Source of the DNA: Phyllobacterium sp. YR531
Lineage (GTDB): Bacteria; Pseudomonadota; Alphaproteobacteria; Rhizobiales; Rhizobiaceae
Direction of reading: 5' to 3'
Length of the DNA stretch: 64,000 nt
Assembly: GCF_000282595.1 (NCBI RefSeq)
Contig: NZ_AKIZ01000035.1
Coordinates: forward strand, 124,001 to 188,000
Below the pieces are notes generated by a model, which searched no databases, was not told the origin of the DNA, and worked only from the letters and a program-made list of their open reading frames with translations. Both the position numbers and the translations under genes were made by a program. Each line of letters begins with the position of its first letter. Position 1 is the first letter of the stretch. Below, piece by piece: positions 56,189-64,000 of this stretch.

Positions 56189-57721
56189 ATGGTTACCCGT
56201 GTTCGTACGGTCGCTTTTCAAGGCATTGAAGCCCAACCTGTCGATGTGCAGGTGATGATAGCCCCCGGCAAGATGGGCATGCATATTGTCGGTCTTCCCG
56301 ATAAAGCAGTCGCGGAAAGCCGCGAACGTGTGCAGGCAGCACTGCACGCTTCCGGACTGTCGATGCCCGTAAAAAAGGTAACCGTAAACCTAGCTCCGGC
56401 GGACCTGCCCAAAGAAGGCAGCCATTATGACTTGCCGATCGCCGTAGGGCTCATGGCGGGATTGGGCGCGATCCCGGCAGATGCGCTACAGTCATATGTG
56501 GTACTTGGTGAACTTTCACTCGATGGAACAATAACCCATGTTGCGGGCGTTTTGCCTGCAGCCATTGCAGCAAACCGCCAAGACAGGGGCCTCATATGTC
56601 CGGCACCTTGTGGCCCGGAAGCTGCGTGGGCTGGTTCAGAAATTGATATTCTGGCACCACGTAGCCTGATTGCTCTGGCAAACCATTTTCGTGGGACGCA
56701 GGTTCTCTCTCGCCCGGAGCCAGCGATGCAGGCAAACACAGCGGTGTTGCCGGATTTGGCTGAAATACGAGGCCAGGAGAGCGCAAGGCGGGCCTTGGAG
56801 GTCGCGGCAGCGGGCGGGCACAATCTGCTGATGGTGGGGCCGCCAGGCTCCGGCAAATCCATGCTGGCCCAAAGGCTGCCCTCAATTTTGCCGCCTCTTT
56901 TACCACGGGAACTGCTTGACGTGTCTATGGTCGCCTCCATTGCAGGTGAACTGATGGGCGGCAAGCTCACCGACCGCCGCCCTTTCCGCGCACCGCACCA
57001 TTCCGCGTCCATGGCGGCCATGGTTGGTGGAGGCATGCGAGCGAGGCCTGGCGAAGTCTCTCTCGCTCATTGTGGTGTTCTGTTTCTGGATGAGTTCCCT
57101 GAATTTACGCCGCAGGTACTGGATTCGTTGAGGCAGCCGCTCGAAACAGGCGAGTGTATGATCGCAAGAGCCAATCACCGGATTTCCTATCCAGCGCAGA
57201 TACAGCTTGTGGCTGCCATGAATCCCTGCAAATGCGGCATGGCGGGTGAACCGGGCCATCGCTGCGTAAGGGGGTCGAGATGCCGCGAAGATTATCAGGC
57301 GCGAATTTCAGGACCACTTCTGGACCGTATTGATATCAGAATCGATGTGCCCTCCGTGAGTGCCGCGGATCTGATCAAACCCTCGGCTGCCGAAAGCAGC
57401 GCAACAGTTGCGCAACGCGTGGCACGGGCTCGCGCACTACAGAAACAACGTTTTGAGCATATGGGAATGTCCACCATCACAACCAACGCGCAATGCTCAG
57501 TCGCGCTGATCGAAAAGATTGCCGAGCCAGACAAGGCAGGCGTTGCGCTATTGCGGCAAGCGAGCGAGCAAATGCGTTTTTCCGCCCGTGCCTATCATCG
57601 CGTGCTGAAGGTTGCCCGAACGCTGGCGGATATTGATGGGCAGGAAATGGTTGGTCGCATTCATCTCGCTGAGGCGATTTCATATCGAATGGGTGCAGAC
57701 GCAATGCACAATGCATCATAA
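56189..57721 (+). CDS. comM: YifB/ComM family Mg-chelatase-like AAA+ ATPase
   Basis: 510 residues. An N-terminal Lon-protease-like domain at about 1-170 (VVLGELSLDGTITHVAGVLP) precedes the AAA+ module with Walker A GPPGSGKSMLAQRLP, Walker B VLFLDEFPEF and sensor region NPCKCGMAGEPGHRC; the C-terminal Mg-chelatase domain ends with the HLAEAISYR helix. ComM homologs are hexameric helicases aiding branch migration in natural transformation; in Rhizobiales the role is untested. AAGGAA precedes the start. Confidence 0.93.
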   Translation: MVTRVRTVAFQGIEAQPVDVQVMIAPGKMGMHIVGLPDKAVAESRERVQAALHASGLSMPVKKVTVNLAPADLPKEGSHYDLPIAVGLMAGLGAIPADALQSYVVLGELSLDGTITHVAGVLPAAIAANRQDRGLICPAPCGPEAAWAGSEIDILAPRSLIALANHFRGTQVLSRPEPAMQANTAVLPDLAEIRGQESARRALEVAAAGGHNLLMVGPPGSGKSMLAQRLPSILPPLLPRELLDVSMVASIAGELMGGKLTDRRPFRAPHHSASMAAMVGGGMRARPGEVSLAHCGVLFLDEFPEFTPQVLDSLRQPLETGECMIARANHRISYPAQIQLVAAMNPCKCGMAGEPGHRCVRGSRCREDYQARISGPLLDRIDIRIDVPSVSAADLIKPSAAESSATVAQRVARARALQKQRFEHMGMSTITTNAQCSVALIEKIAEPDKAGVALLRQASEQMRFSARAYHRVLKVARTLADIDGQEMVGRIHLAEAISYRMGADAMHNAS

Positions 57722-57738
57722 CAAACGGAGAATTATAC

Positions 57739-58299
57739 ATGGCAAACTGGTACTCGGCTGACCCGCATTTCGGACATGAAAACATAATCCGGTTCTGTCA
57801 GCGGCCTTTTCGTTCTGTACATGAAATGGACGCAGCAATCCTGGCTAATTATGCAAAACATATTGGTCCGAGAGACGACTTCTGGATTATCGGAGATTTA
57901 AGCCACGGTCGGCAGACCGATAAGGCAGGCTATCTGAAATCATTGTTTGAACAAGTTCCAGGCAGAAAACATCTTGTGGTCGGCAATCATGATAACAGAC
58001 AGATCAAGGCCTTGGGTTGGGCTTCAGTTCAGGAGTTGATAGAGATCAAGGACGGCGAGCAAAGCTTGACGCTGTGCCATTATCCGATGATTACGTGGAA
58101 CCACGCTCGTCGCGGAGCTTTGCAACTTTTTGGTCATGTTCATCAGCACTGGCAAGGGTCGCGCAACAGCATCAATGTTGGTGTAGACGTCTGGAACTTC
58201 ATGGCCGTACAGATCGCTTCAATCAGACAGCGCGCATTGGGACTGCCAATCAACCAGCACTGGCATCAGGTGGAGCGCAACACCGACATACTTGGCTAG
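57739..58299 (+). CDS. Metallophosphoesterase
   Basis: 186-residue calcineurin-like phosphoesterase of the short YfcE/phage-type group. Metal-binding motifs in order: SADPHFGHENI (Asp8, His10), WIIGDLSHG, VVGNHDN, CHYPM and FGHVHQHW. Length means almost only the catalytic core. Substrate unknown. GGAG precedes the ATG; starts 17 bases after comM, so probably co-transcribed, and converges on the next gene. Confidence 0.92.
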   Translation: MANWYSADPHFGHENIIRFCQRPFRSVHEMDAAILANYAKHIGPRDDFWIIGDLSHGRQTDKAGYLKSLFEQVPGRKHLVVGNHDNRQIKALGWASVQELIEIKDGEQSLTLCHYPMITWNHARRGALQLFGHVHQHWQGSRNSINVGVDVWNFMAVQIASIRQRALGLPINQHWHQVERNTDILG

Positions 58300-58305
58300 G
58301 GTGCC

Positions 58306-58920
58306 CTACTGTACCGAACCGACCAGAATGTTGCTTGGCGCTTCAATGCTGACCCAGCGGCCCGTATTGTTCGAGGCTTGGCGTTTGAGATAGGTGTAGT
58401 CGGTTTCTGACCAGTTCTTTACGCCGTCGACGAGATTGTCGAGGATGAAGTCGCCCCTGTCAGTGCGGACAGTCAATACAGCGTGACCCTCGCCGTCGGG
58501 TTTGCGGACAACAGTGATCAGGAGATTGGCTGGAGAAATGCCTGCCTCCATCAGATCGCGACGCTTGAGAAGAACGTAGTCCTCACAGTCACCGACCGCA
58601 TCCGGATAAGCCCAGAACTCTTCGACACCATAAATTTCCATGTCGGTCAAAGGCTTGATCTTCTGGTTATCCTTGCTGTTCACGCTGACGATCAGCTGCC
58701 AAAAATCATGGTTCATCGTCTCTGGCATGACATTCCGGCTTTTAATAGAGCATTCAGCAGGAAGCCTCTTGCACAACTCGTAGTGACCAATCGGTTGTGA
58801 TGTCATGCCACCTGTCTGCATGAAGGGTTCAGCGGCGGATGCTGGATTTGCGCAAAATGCAGCAGCGAAAAACGCGAGGGCAATGCCCAAGGATTTCATT
58901 TTTTTGACTGCTGCGAACAT
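58306..58920 (-). CDS. Bacterial transglutaminase-like cysteine peptidase (BTLCP)
   Basis: 204 residues. Signal peptide at about 1-30 (LGIALAFFAAAFCANPASAA). The catalytic triad of the DUF920/BTLCP family is visible: Cys112 (GDCEDYVLLKRRDLMEAG), His146 (GHAVLTV) and Asp161 (FILDNLV). In other bacteria the paralog LapG cleaves surface adhesins; this alphaproteobacterial group is usually periplasmic with unknown substrate. GGAGTAAAGC supports the start at 58920. Two TTAA-N7-TTAA boxes upstream suggest CtrA (cell-cycle) control. Confidence 0.9.
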   Translation of the reverse strand: MFAAVKKMKSLGIALAFFAAAFCANPASAAEPFMQTGGMTSQPIGHYELCKRLPAECSIKSRNVMPETMNHDFWQLIVSVNSKDNQKIKPLTDMEIYGVEEFWAYPDAVGDCEDYVLLKRRDLMEAGISPANLLITVVRKPDGEGHAVLTVRTDRGDFILDNLVDGVKNWSETDYTYLKRQASNNTGRWVSIEAPSNILVGSVQ

Positions 58921-58948
58921 GCTTTACTCCACACCCGACTACCCATCG

Positions 58949-58963
58949 TTAACAAAACGTTAA
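58949..58963. promoter_or_regulatory. CtrA-type box 1
   Basis: TTAA-CAAAACG-TTAA, an exact TTAA-N7-TTAA match, 29 bases from the start of the BTLCP gene. Confidence 0.55.
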
Positions 58964-59014
58964 TGTCGGAGAGGACCATGAGTCAATCATAATGGCGCCA
59001 CGATCCCGCCATTG

Positions 59015-59029
59015 TTAATATATGGTTAA
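59015..59029. promoter_or_regulatory. CtrA-type box 2
   Basis: TTAA-TATATGG-TTAA, a second exact match 66 bases (about six helical turns) from box 1 in the same upstream region. Confidence 0.5.
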
Positions 59030-59382
59030 AATTTGAACTTTCGCATTTCCCCAATAGTGATGATGCGATTTTGCACTGTTCCTTAAAGTGCATAATGAAA
59101 TTTCGGGATGCTTATAACATGCTGACGTGGCCACGCGGTATTATCCAAGCAATTGATTTATAATAGTTTTTTATAGGAGTACGGAGAATTTGGAGTGGCA
59201 GGGCGCTGGATCAATTATATATGCGAATTAAGTCGTAAGATTTAGCTCTCGTATACGTTCCGGGTTGTTGATCCCGGCTATGCTCACCTGCTCAGAGCGT
59301 GGCAATTAACAAATTGGGCAGCCATGATGCAATTTGGGCACGAATTCGGACCAATAGTCTTGTGATAAAACTAACGTGAAAT
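59030..59382. other. Intergenic region with no gene seen
   Basis: About 350 bases, locally AT-rich. AGGAGTACGGAG at 59176-59187 looks like a ribosome-binding site but no plausible start and frame follows it. No RNA gene recognised. Confidence 0.35.
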
Positions 59383-59419
59383 AAGCAGGCAAGAGCGAAT
59401 GCGCGCCTTGCCTGCTTTC
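59383..59419 (-). terminator. Terminator of the PepSY gene
   Basis: AAGCAGGCAAG (59383-59393) pairs perfectly with CTTGCCTGCTT (59407-59417). It lies just downstream of the minus-strand stop at 59438; the T-tail is short in both directions. Confidence 0.7.
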
Positions 59420-59437
59420 AATTCCGGCGAGCTCTGA

Positions 59438-59770
59438 TCAGTTGACGGAAAGCACGTCTCCGCTGCGGCGATCAATACTGACCTCAATATCATTGCCGCG
59501 ACGATCCAGACCTTCAATTACGTAACGTGAACGTGTCTTGCGAACTTCATCTACGGTACGTACGCCCTCACTTTTTGCAATCCGGACAGCTTGGCGTTCG
59601 CCGATTTCATCACGGCGATCACGCTCTCTGCGTTCCCGACGATCCATGCGTTCCGGCTCCACCAAGCGTACACCATTTGGGCCAAGTTCAATGCTCTGTG
59701 CAAATGCTTGAGGTACAGCAGTCATGGCCATCAATGAGGCCGCGCCGATAATAATGATCTTCTTGAACAT
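59438..59770 (-). CDS. Secreted PepSY-like protein
   Basis: 110 residues from ATG 59770, behind GGAGGAG; the longer frame to 59800 is not needed. Signal peptide at 1-25 (IIIIGAASLMAMTAVPQAFA). A very charged Arg-rich linker (RMDRRERRERDRRDEIGERQ) leads into a C-terminal PepSY-type domain (YVIEGLDRRGNDIEVSIDRR, ending in a GDVLSV strand). PepSY domains often inhibit or chaperone peptidases; partner unknown. Expected in the periplasm. Confidence 0.75.
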   Translation of the reverse strand: MFKKIIIIGAASLMAMTAVPQAFAQSIELGPNGVRLVEPERMDRRERRERDRRDEIGERQAVRIAKSEGVRTVDEVRKTRSRYVIEGLDRRGNDIEVSIDRRSGDVLSVN

Positions 59771-59895
59771 GAGTTTCTCCTCCATCTTCGCAATAGTCAA
59801 AATTCCGAACCATGAGGAAGAGAACGCATTATAGGCGATAGCGTTCCCTTCAATGATACCGGTGCCGACTGAATGGAAGTTCTCCAGGGCGCAGG

Positions 59896-60510
59896 CTATT
59901 CGAGCGCGAATGAGCCTGTCTTGATCGCTCCAGCCTTGTGATAGGTATTCATGACAACGCCTGTCGTGGACGCTTTTGAACTTGCCAGAGTTAATGCAAC
60001 CGGCTTGGTGTCAGCGTTGAAGAATGGTTTGCCTTTGCCAAGGAGCAGCGGAAAAATCCACAGGTTAAGCTCATCAATGAGATCATTGGCGAGTAAGGCA
60101 TGGAGAAGCTGGCTGCTACCTTGAATGAGCAGGTCGGGCCCGTCGGACTGGCCAAGTTTACGCACCGCTCCGGGGATATCGGTGCCCAGGGCAACTGTGT
60201 TTTCCCAGTTCAGGGTATCCGGCGAAGATGTAGCAACATATTTGGTTGCGGCATTGAATTTTTCACCAATCGGATCGCCGGCTTCCACGCGGGGCCAGTG
60301 AGCGGCAAAAATATCATAGGTTTTACGGCCAAGCAGAAGATCGAAAGGTGTGGCCATGCCTTTGCCCATAACCTCACCCATGATCTCGTCCCAATAATGG
60401 AAGGTCCAGCCACCATATTTGAAGCCGTCATCCGTATCCTCTTCAGGGCCACCAGGTGCCTGCATGATGCCATCAAGTGATAGGAAGGCGGTTGCAGTTA
60501 TCTTTCTCAT
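59896..60510 (-). CDS. Dihydrofolate reductase-like (RibD C-terminal) family protein
   Basis: 204 residues from ATG 60510, behind GAGGAACATCGAA. RibD_C/DHFR-like fold: MRKITATAFLSLDGIMQAPG at the start, then DLLLGRKTYDIFAAHWP and GSSQLLHALLANDLIDELNL near the C-terminus. NADPH-dependent reduction is likely for the family; the substrate is unknown and such proteins are usually not true folate reductases. Stands alone; divergent from the GH16 gene. Confidence 0.88.
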   Translation of the reverse strand: MRKITATAFLSLDGIMQAPGGPEEDTDDGFKYGGWTFHYWDEIMGEVMGKGMATPFDLLLGRKTYDIFAAHWPRVEAGDPIGEKFNAATKYVATSSPDTLNWENTVALGTDIPGAVRKLGQSDGPDLLIQGSSQLLHALLANDLIDELNLWIFPLLLGKGKPFFNADTKPVALTLASSKASTTGVVMNTYHKAGAIKTGSFALE

Positions 60511-60663
60511 TTCGATGTTCCTCGGTTTGATTGTTATGCAACTAGGACGAATGTTGAATGCTGTTCCCGACATGGCAATCAGATTATTTTCAAAAATATT
60601 GTTCAACACCTACACGACAGAGATTTGTCTCATTCATGATGGCAATCAAAAGGAACGATCATT

Positions 60664-61500
60664 GTGAGTACAAGTGGGATGAAAACCGTTTCGGGAAATA
60701 TCGTATTGGTAATTATTATGCTGGCTGCATGTGGATCGAGTGCAGCGGAAGAACAGGCCAGCCCGCCGCAAGATTATAGACTTGTCTGGGCGGATGAGTT
60801 CAACGGTGAAGGTCTGCCGAGCGCCAAAAATTGGGTTTACGACGGTGAAGCAAACGCGACCGGGTGGTATAACAATGAACTGCAATATTACGCGAAACGG
60901 CGGCTTGCCAACAGCCAGGTCAAAGACGGTCAGCTCAGAATTACTGCCCGCAAGGAAAGACTGACCAAGGCTGACGATTATGGTGGCCAAAAATATTCAT
61001 CGGCGCGACTGACGACCAATGGCAAAGCCAGCTGGATCTATGGGTATTTCGAAGTTCGGGCCAAGCTGCCCTGTGGCAAGGGAACATGGCCGGCATTCTG
61101 GATGCTCGGGCCAGATCACATTCCTTGGCCGGATAATGGCGAGATCGACATTATGGAGCAGGTTGGCAAGGAGCCGGAAAAGATTACAGGAACTATCCAT
61201 ACGGCGACCTCCGCCAAAACGATAGGGATTGGCGGTGAAACAGTGATTAAAGATGCCTGCGAGGCATATCACAGCTACCGAACGCTATGGACGCCGGATA
61301 AAATCGCAATCGGTGTCGATGGGCAATACTATTTCGAGTACAAGAACGATGGTAAAGGCAAGGCAACCTGGCCATTCGACACTCCGCATTACTTTTTGAT
61401 CAATCTTGCCATTGGTGGTGATATGGCCGGCAGGGTGGATAACCGGATTTTCCCGGTTAATCTCGATATTGATTATGTGCGGGTCTATCAGAAGAAATAG
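60664..61500 (+). CDS. GH16 family endo-beta-glucanase-like lipoprotein
   Basis: 278-residue beta-jelly-roll glycosidase. The short N-terminus ends with a lipobox-like IIMLAACGSS, suggesting lipid anchoring. Catalytic GEIDIMEQVG gives the ExDxxE nucleophile/acid pair; substrate-cleft aromatics appear in GKGTWPAFWMLGP. The C-terminal INLAIGGDMAG is typical of laminarinase-type GH16. Likely cleaves beta-1,3 or beta-1,3/1,4-glucan. I use GTG 60664 because AAGGA lies nine bases before it; ATG 60679 has no good site. Confidence 0.88.
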   Translation: MSTSGMKTVSGNIVLVIIMLAACGSSAAEEQASPPQDYRLVWADEFNGEGLPSAKNWVYDGEANATGWYNNELQYYAKRRLANSQVKDGQLRITARKERLTKADDYGGQKYSSARLTTNGKASWIYGYFEVRAKLPCGKGTWPAFWMLGPDHIPWPDNGEIDIMEQVGKEPEKITGTIHTATSAKTIGIGGETVIKDACEAYHSYRTLWTPDKIAIGVDGQYYFEYKNDGKGKATWPFDTPHYFLINLAIGGDMAGRVDNRIFPVNLDIDYVRVYQKK

Positions 61501-61583
61501 ATGGCTCCTGTCGCGCCTGTACTGCCGTAAGGTCGCAATTCTGGCAATGGTTTGCAACCATAGGTGCTTATATCCAATCACTC

Positions 61584-61750
61584 ACGGTGCTGCTCTGATT
61601 CCGGAGCAGATAATTGGGAAGCTGGTCAAAAATCCAGCGCTGCCCCCGCAACGGTAGCGAAGCGCAACTTTCGGCAATAACCACTGGCTTTGGCCGGGAA
61701 GGTGCCGAGAGCGTCCACCTGGACAGCTTCGGAGCCCGGAAACCAGCCAT
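61584..61750 (+). promoter_or_regulatory. Cobalamin (AdoCbl) riboswitch
   Basis: Conserved blocks in order: ATTGGGAAGCTGGT (61613-61626), AATCCAGCGCTGCCCCCGCA (61631-61650) continuing to ACGGTAG, TGGCCGGGAAGGTGCC (61691-61706), and the B12 box AGCCCGGAAACCAGCC (61733-61748). This is the standard order and spacing of the cobalamin riboswitch. The first gene downstream is a homocysteine S-methyltransferase, which fits repression of a B12-independent route when B12 is present. The expression platform extends toward the ATG at 61941. Confidence 0.93.
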
Positions 61751-61871
61751 GAGATGAAACAACTCGGCTGATTGCGGTGGGCGATCAAGAGGATGACAGC
61801 TTTGCGTAGCCCCTCCTGGCCTATCAAGCGCGACGCTGTTTTCTTTGAATTTCTCACTCTGACAGTCGAGC

Positions 61872-61903
61872 TGCGAAGATCGCGTCCGCGCGCGATCTTC
61901 GCA
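61872..61903 (+). promoter_or_regulatory. 13-bp perfect hairpin between riboswitch and bmt
   Basis: TGCGAAGATCGCG (61872-61884) pairs exactly with CGCGATCTTCGCA (61891-61903) across a six-base loop, about 37 bases before the start codon. It lacks a T-run, so it is more likely part of the riboswitch expression platform or a translational control element than a simple terminator. Confidence 0.5.
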
Positions 61904-61940
61904 CCCATTTGACAATATAAGCAGGGCGAGGAGCAGAACC

Positions 61941-63005
61941 ATGACGATGATACAAGAGACCAAGGCGCCGAAGCGCGGCCTTCTGGAACGACTTGATGCT
62001 GAGGGCGTCATCTGTGCCGAGGGTTATCTGTTCGAGCTTGAGCGACGCGGTTATCTGCAGGCGGGCCCGTTTGTCCCGGAAGTTGTGATTGAGCATCCGG
62101 AAGCCGTGACACGCCTGCACGAGGATTTTGTCCATGCGGGCAGCGATGTCGTGGAGGCATTTACCTATTATGCACACCGGCAGAAGCTGAAGGTAATCGG
62201 TCGCGAGGACATCCTTGAAGATATCAATCGTAGTGCCCTGCGCATTGCCAAGGATGTGGCCGACCGCAATGGTGGGCTGATGGCAGGCAACATCTGCAAT
62301 ACCAATGCCTATGAAGCGAATGACAGGAAGACTCACGAAGCCGTAAGGGCGATGTTTGAAGAGCAGATCGGCTGGGCTGTTGAGGAAGGCGCGAATTTTC
62401 TGATCGCTGAAACTATCGACTGGTATGGTGAAGCAGAAATTGCTCTGGACGTGATGAAGCGTACCGGGTTGCCGACCGTGGTTACACTTTCCGTGCACCG
62501 TGAAGAAGAAATGTTTGATGGTGTATCTGTCGTGGAAGCATGCAAGCGGCTCGCTGCGGCGGGGGCGGATGTGGTTGGCCTGAACTGCCAACGCGGGCCG
62601 AAGACTTTGTTGCCTGTGATTAGAAAAGTACGCGATGCAGTATCATGCCATGTTGCTGCTTTGCCGGTGCCTTACCGGACAACGGAAGCAGAGCCCACCT
62701 TTCAATCGCTGACCGATCGTTCATGCAGTTGCATTCCCGGCAATCGGCCTTTCCCGACTGCGCTGGATCCCTTTACCTGCAATCGTTATGAGTGTGCGGA
62801 GTTTGCAAAAGAAGCATTCGATCTTGGCGTTCGTTATCTCGGCCTGTGCTGCGGAGCAGCTCCACATCACATACGTGCTGTCGCCGAGGCGCTCGGACGG
62901 ACAGTTCCGGCCAGCCGTTACTCTCCGGATATGTCGAAACATGCCTTTTTCGGCAGCGATGCTGCGATACCGGACCAGTATAAGGAAAGACGCGCCAATA
63001 TCTGA
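61941..63005 (+). CDS. bmt: Betaine/homocysteine S-methyltransferase family protein (Bmt-like)
   Basis: 354-residue zinc-dependent methyltransferase, TIM barrel. Zinc ligands Cys216 (GLNCQRG), Cys303 and Cys304 (GLCCGAAPHH) are all present. N-terminal GVICAEGYLFELERRGYLQA fits the betaine-using group better than the short YbgG type. It would make methionine from homocysteine with glycine betaine (or another methyl donor) and yield dimethylglycine. Preceded by a cobalamin riboswitch, so expression is tied to B12 status. Behind it lies a formaldehyde dehydrogenase, which fits downstream oxidation of dimethylglycine methyl groups. Confidence 0.88.
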   Translation: MTMIQETKAPKRGLLERLDAEGVICAEGYLFELERRGYLQAGPFVPEVVIEHPEAVTRLHEDFVHAGSDVVEAFTYYAHRQKLKVIGREDILEDINRSALRIAKDVADRNGGLMAGNICNTNAYEANDRKTHEAVRAMFEEQIGWAVEEGANFLIAETIDWYGEAEIALDVMKRTGLPTVVTLSVHREEEMFDGVSVVEACKRLAAAGADVVGLNCQRGPKTLLPVIRKVRDAVSCHVAALPVPYRTTEAEPTFQSLTDRSCSCIPGNRPFPTALDPFTCNRYECAEFAKEAFDLGVRYLGLCCGAAPHHIRAVAEALGRTVPASRYSPDMSKHAFFGSDAAIPDQYKERRANI

Positions 63006-63091
63006 TCGGGTTCATGTCGCAGACGGGACGGTCACCCCGCAATTTCTGCATAAGATGACCATGCATGTTCAATCCAAGGGAGGAGTTCGTA

Positions 63092-64000
63092 ATGAGCAAA
63101 AACAGAGGCGTGGTCTATATCGGCCCCGGTAAGGTGGAGGTTCAGGATATCGCTGATCCAAGGCTCGAAGCGCCAGACGGACGGGCAACTGGTCACGCCG
63201 TCATCCTCAAGGTTCTGTCGACCAATATTTGCGGCTCTGACCAACACATGGTGCGTGGCCGTACCACTGCAGAACCCGGACTGGTGCTTGGCCATGAGAT
63301 TACCGGCGAGATCATTGAAAAAGGCAGTGATGTCGAAATGCTCTGTGTTGGCGATATCGTATCGGTGCCGTTCAATGTCGCGTGCGGTCGCTGCCGTACC
63401 TGCAAATCACAGGACACCGGCGTCTGCCTGACAGTTAACCCGGCACGCGCAGGAGGAGCCTATGGTTACGTAGACATGGGCGGGTGGATCGGTGGACAGG
63501 CTCGCTATGTCACTGTGCCTTATGCGGATTTCAACCTGTTGAAAATTCCGGATCGTGATCGCGCCATGGCAAAGATGCGTGATCTGACCATGCTGTCGGA
63601 TATTTTGCCAACCGGTTTTCATGGTGCGGTCAAGGCCGGAGTAGGCGTTGGCTCGGTTGTCTATGTGGCAGGTGCAGGGCCTGTCGGTCTGGCCGCAGCC
63701 GCCTCAGCGCGTATTCTTGGCGCCGCCGTAGTAATGATCGGGGATTTCAACAAGGAACGTCTCGCTCACGCGGCAAAGGTCGGTTTCGAGCCTATCGATC
63801 TTTCAGCGAGCGACCGTCTCGGCGACATGATTGCACAGGTGACCGGCAGCAACGAAGTGGATAGCGCGATTGATGCTGTCGGCTTCGAAGCGCGCGGGCA
63901 CAGCGGTGGTGAGCAGCCAGCAGTTGTGCTCAACCAGATGATGGAGATTACACGTGCGGCTGGGTCCATCGGTATTCCGGGGCTGTATGTGACGGAAGAT
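63092..64000 (+). CDS. fdhA: Glutathione-independent formaldehyde dehydrogenase, 3' end beyond window
   Basis: 303 codons from ATG 63092 (after AAGGGAGGAG), running off the window; family length is about 400. Zinc alcohol dehydrogenase fold: catalytic zinc ligands Cys47 (TNICGSDQHMV) and His68 (GHE), structural zinc cysteines in ACGRCRTCKSQDTGVC, and cofactor-binding VYVAGAGPVGLAAAASA. The N-terminus RGVVYIGPGKVEVQDIADP and large YGYVDMGGWIGGQARYVTVP insert match FdhA rather than generic ADHs. Oxidises formaldehyde to formate with NAD+. Probably co-transcribed with bmt, 86 bases away. Confidence 0.9.
   Translation, partial: MSKNRGVVYIGPGKVEVQDIADPRLEAPDGRATGHAVILKVLSTNICGSDQHMVRGRTTAEPGLVLGHEITGEIIEKGSDVEMLCVGDIVSVPFNVACGRCRTCKSQDTGVCLTVNPARAGGAYGYVDMGGWIGGQARYVTVPYADFNLLKIPDRDRAMAKMRDLTMLSDILPTGFHGAVKAGVGVGSVVYVAGAGPVGLAAAASARILGAAVVMIGDFNKERLAHAAKVGFEPIDLSASDRLGDMIAQVTGSNEVDSAIDAVGFEARGHSGGEQPAVVLNQMMEITRAAGSIGIPGLYVTED

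Overview
The window looks like the chromosome of a Hyphomicrobiales alphaproteobacterium near Brucella/Ochrobactrum/Phyllobacterium. This rests on overall similarity of DnaK, PheS and PmtA to that group, the order dnaK..dnaJ-pmtA-pyrF, the gshB-yifB pair, TTAA-N7-TTAA CtrA-type boxes, an alphaproteobacterial-type heat-shock promoter, and a moderately GC-rich background with local AT-rich segments. Genus-level placement is inference. I saw no tRNA, rRNA, insertion sequence, CRISPR array or replication origin.

Layout. 1-3.4 kb: DUF45 metallopeptidase, DUF2852 protein and an alpha/beta hydrolase-benE pair, all on the minus strand. 3.6-9.8 kb: translation block infC (apparent AUU start), a membrane methyltransferase-like gene, rpmI-rplT behind structured leader hairpins, then pheS-ASCH-pheT. 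9.8-13 kb: AT-rich insert with a HAD hydrolase and a GT2 glycosyltransferase. 13-19 kb: LpxO-like hydroxylase, XRE regulator with a palindromic operator, small proteins, aldo/keto reductase, LysR regulator and a Gfo/Idh/MocA oxidoreductase. 19.2-26.7 kb: dnaK and dnaJ (separated by an unrelated secreted-protein gene), pmtA, pyrF, DUF1330 and phaZ. 27-30.4 kb: orphan vgrG with two unknown downstream genes, a likely type VI effector/immunity cargo. 30.5-39.4 kb: secreted cyclase-family protein, two tandem GH92 mannosidase lipoproteins on coiled-coil stalks, and an RTX repeat protein.

39.9-54.3 kb is a hexuronate catabolic locus: UxaA-type dehydratase, two paralogous Tat-exported solute-binding proteins, one ABC importer, two Gfo/Idh/MocA oxidoreductases, a UxuB-type reductase, UxaC, a GntR regulator and UxuA. 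A short palindrome (TAATATATTA, or TAATATACTA once) lies before four transcription starts and is best read as the operator of the local GntR protein. UxaC isomerises the uronate, the reductase forms the aldonate, and UxuA/UxaA dehydrate it to 2-keto-3-deoxygluconate.

54.7-64 kb: RlpA-like protein, gshB, yifB/comM, metallophosphoesterase, a transglutaminase-like peptidase behind two CtrA-type boxes, a PepSY protein, a RibD-C reductase, a GH16 lipoprotein, and a cobalamin riboswitch leading into a betaine/homocysteine S-methyltransferase and a glutathione-independent formaldehyde dehydrogenase cut by the window end. The most promising less-described parts are the GH92 stalk lipoproteins with their 74-base identical leaders, the vgrG cargo pair, the extra solute-binding-protein/oxidoreductase branch of the uronate regulon, and the riboswitch-Bmt-FdhA unit.
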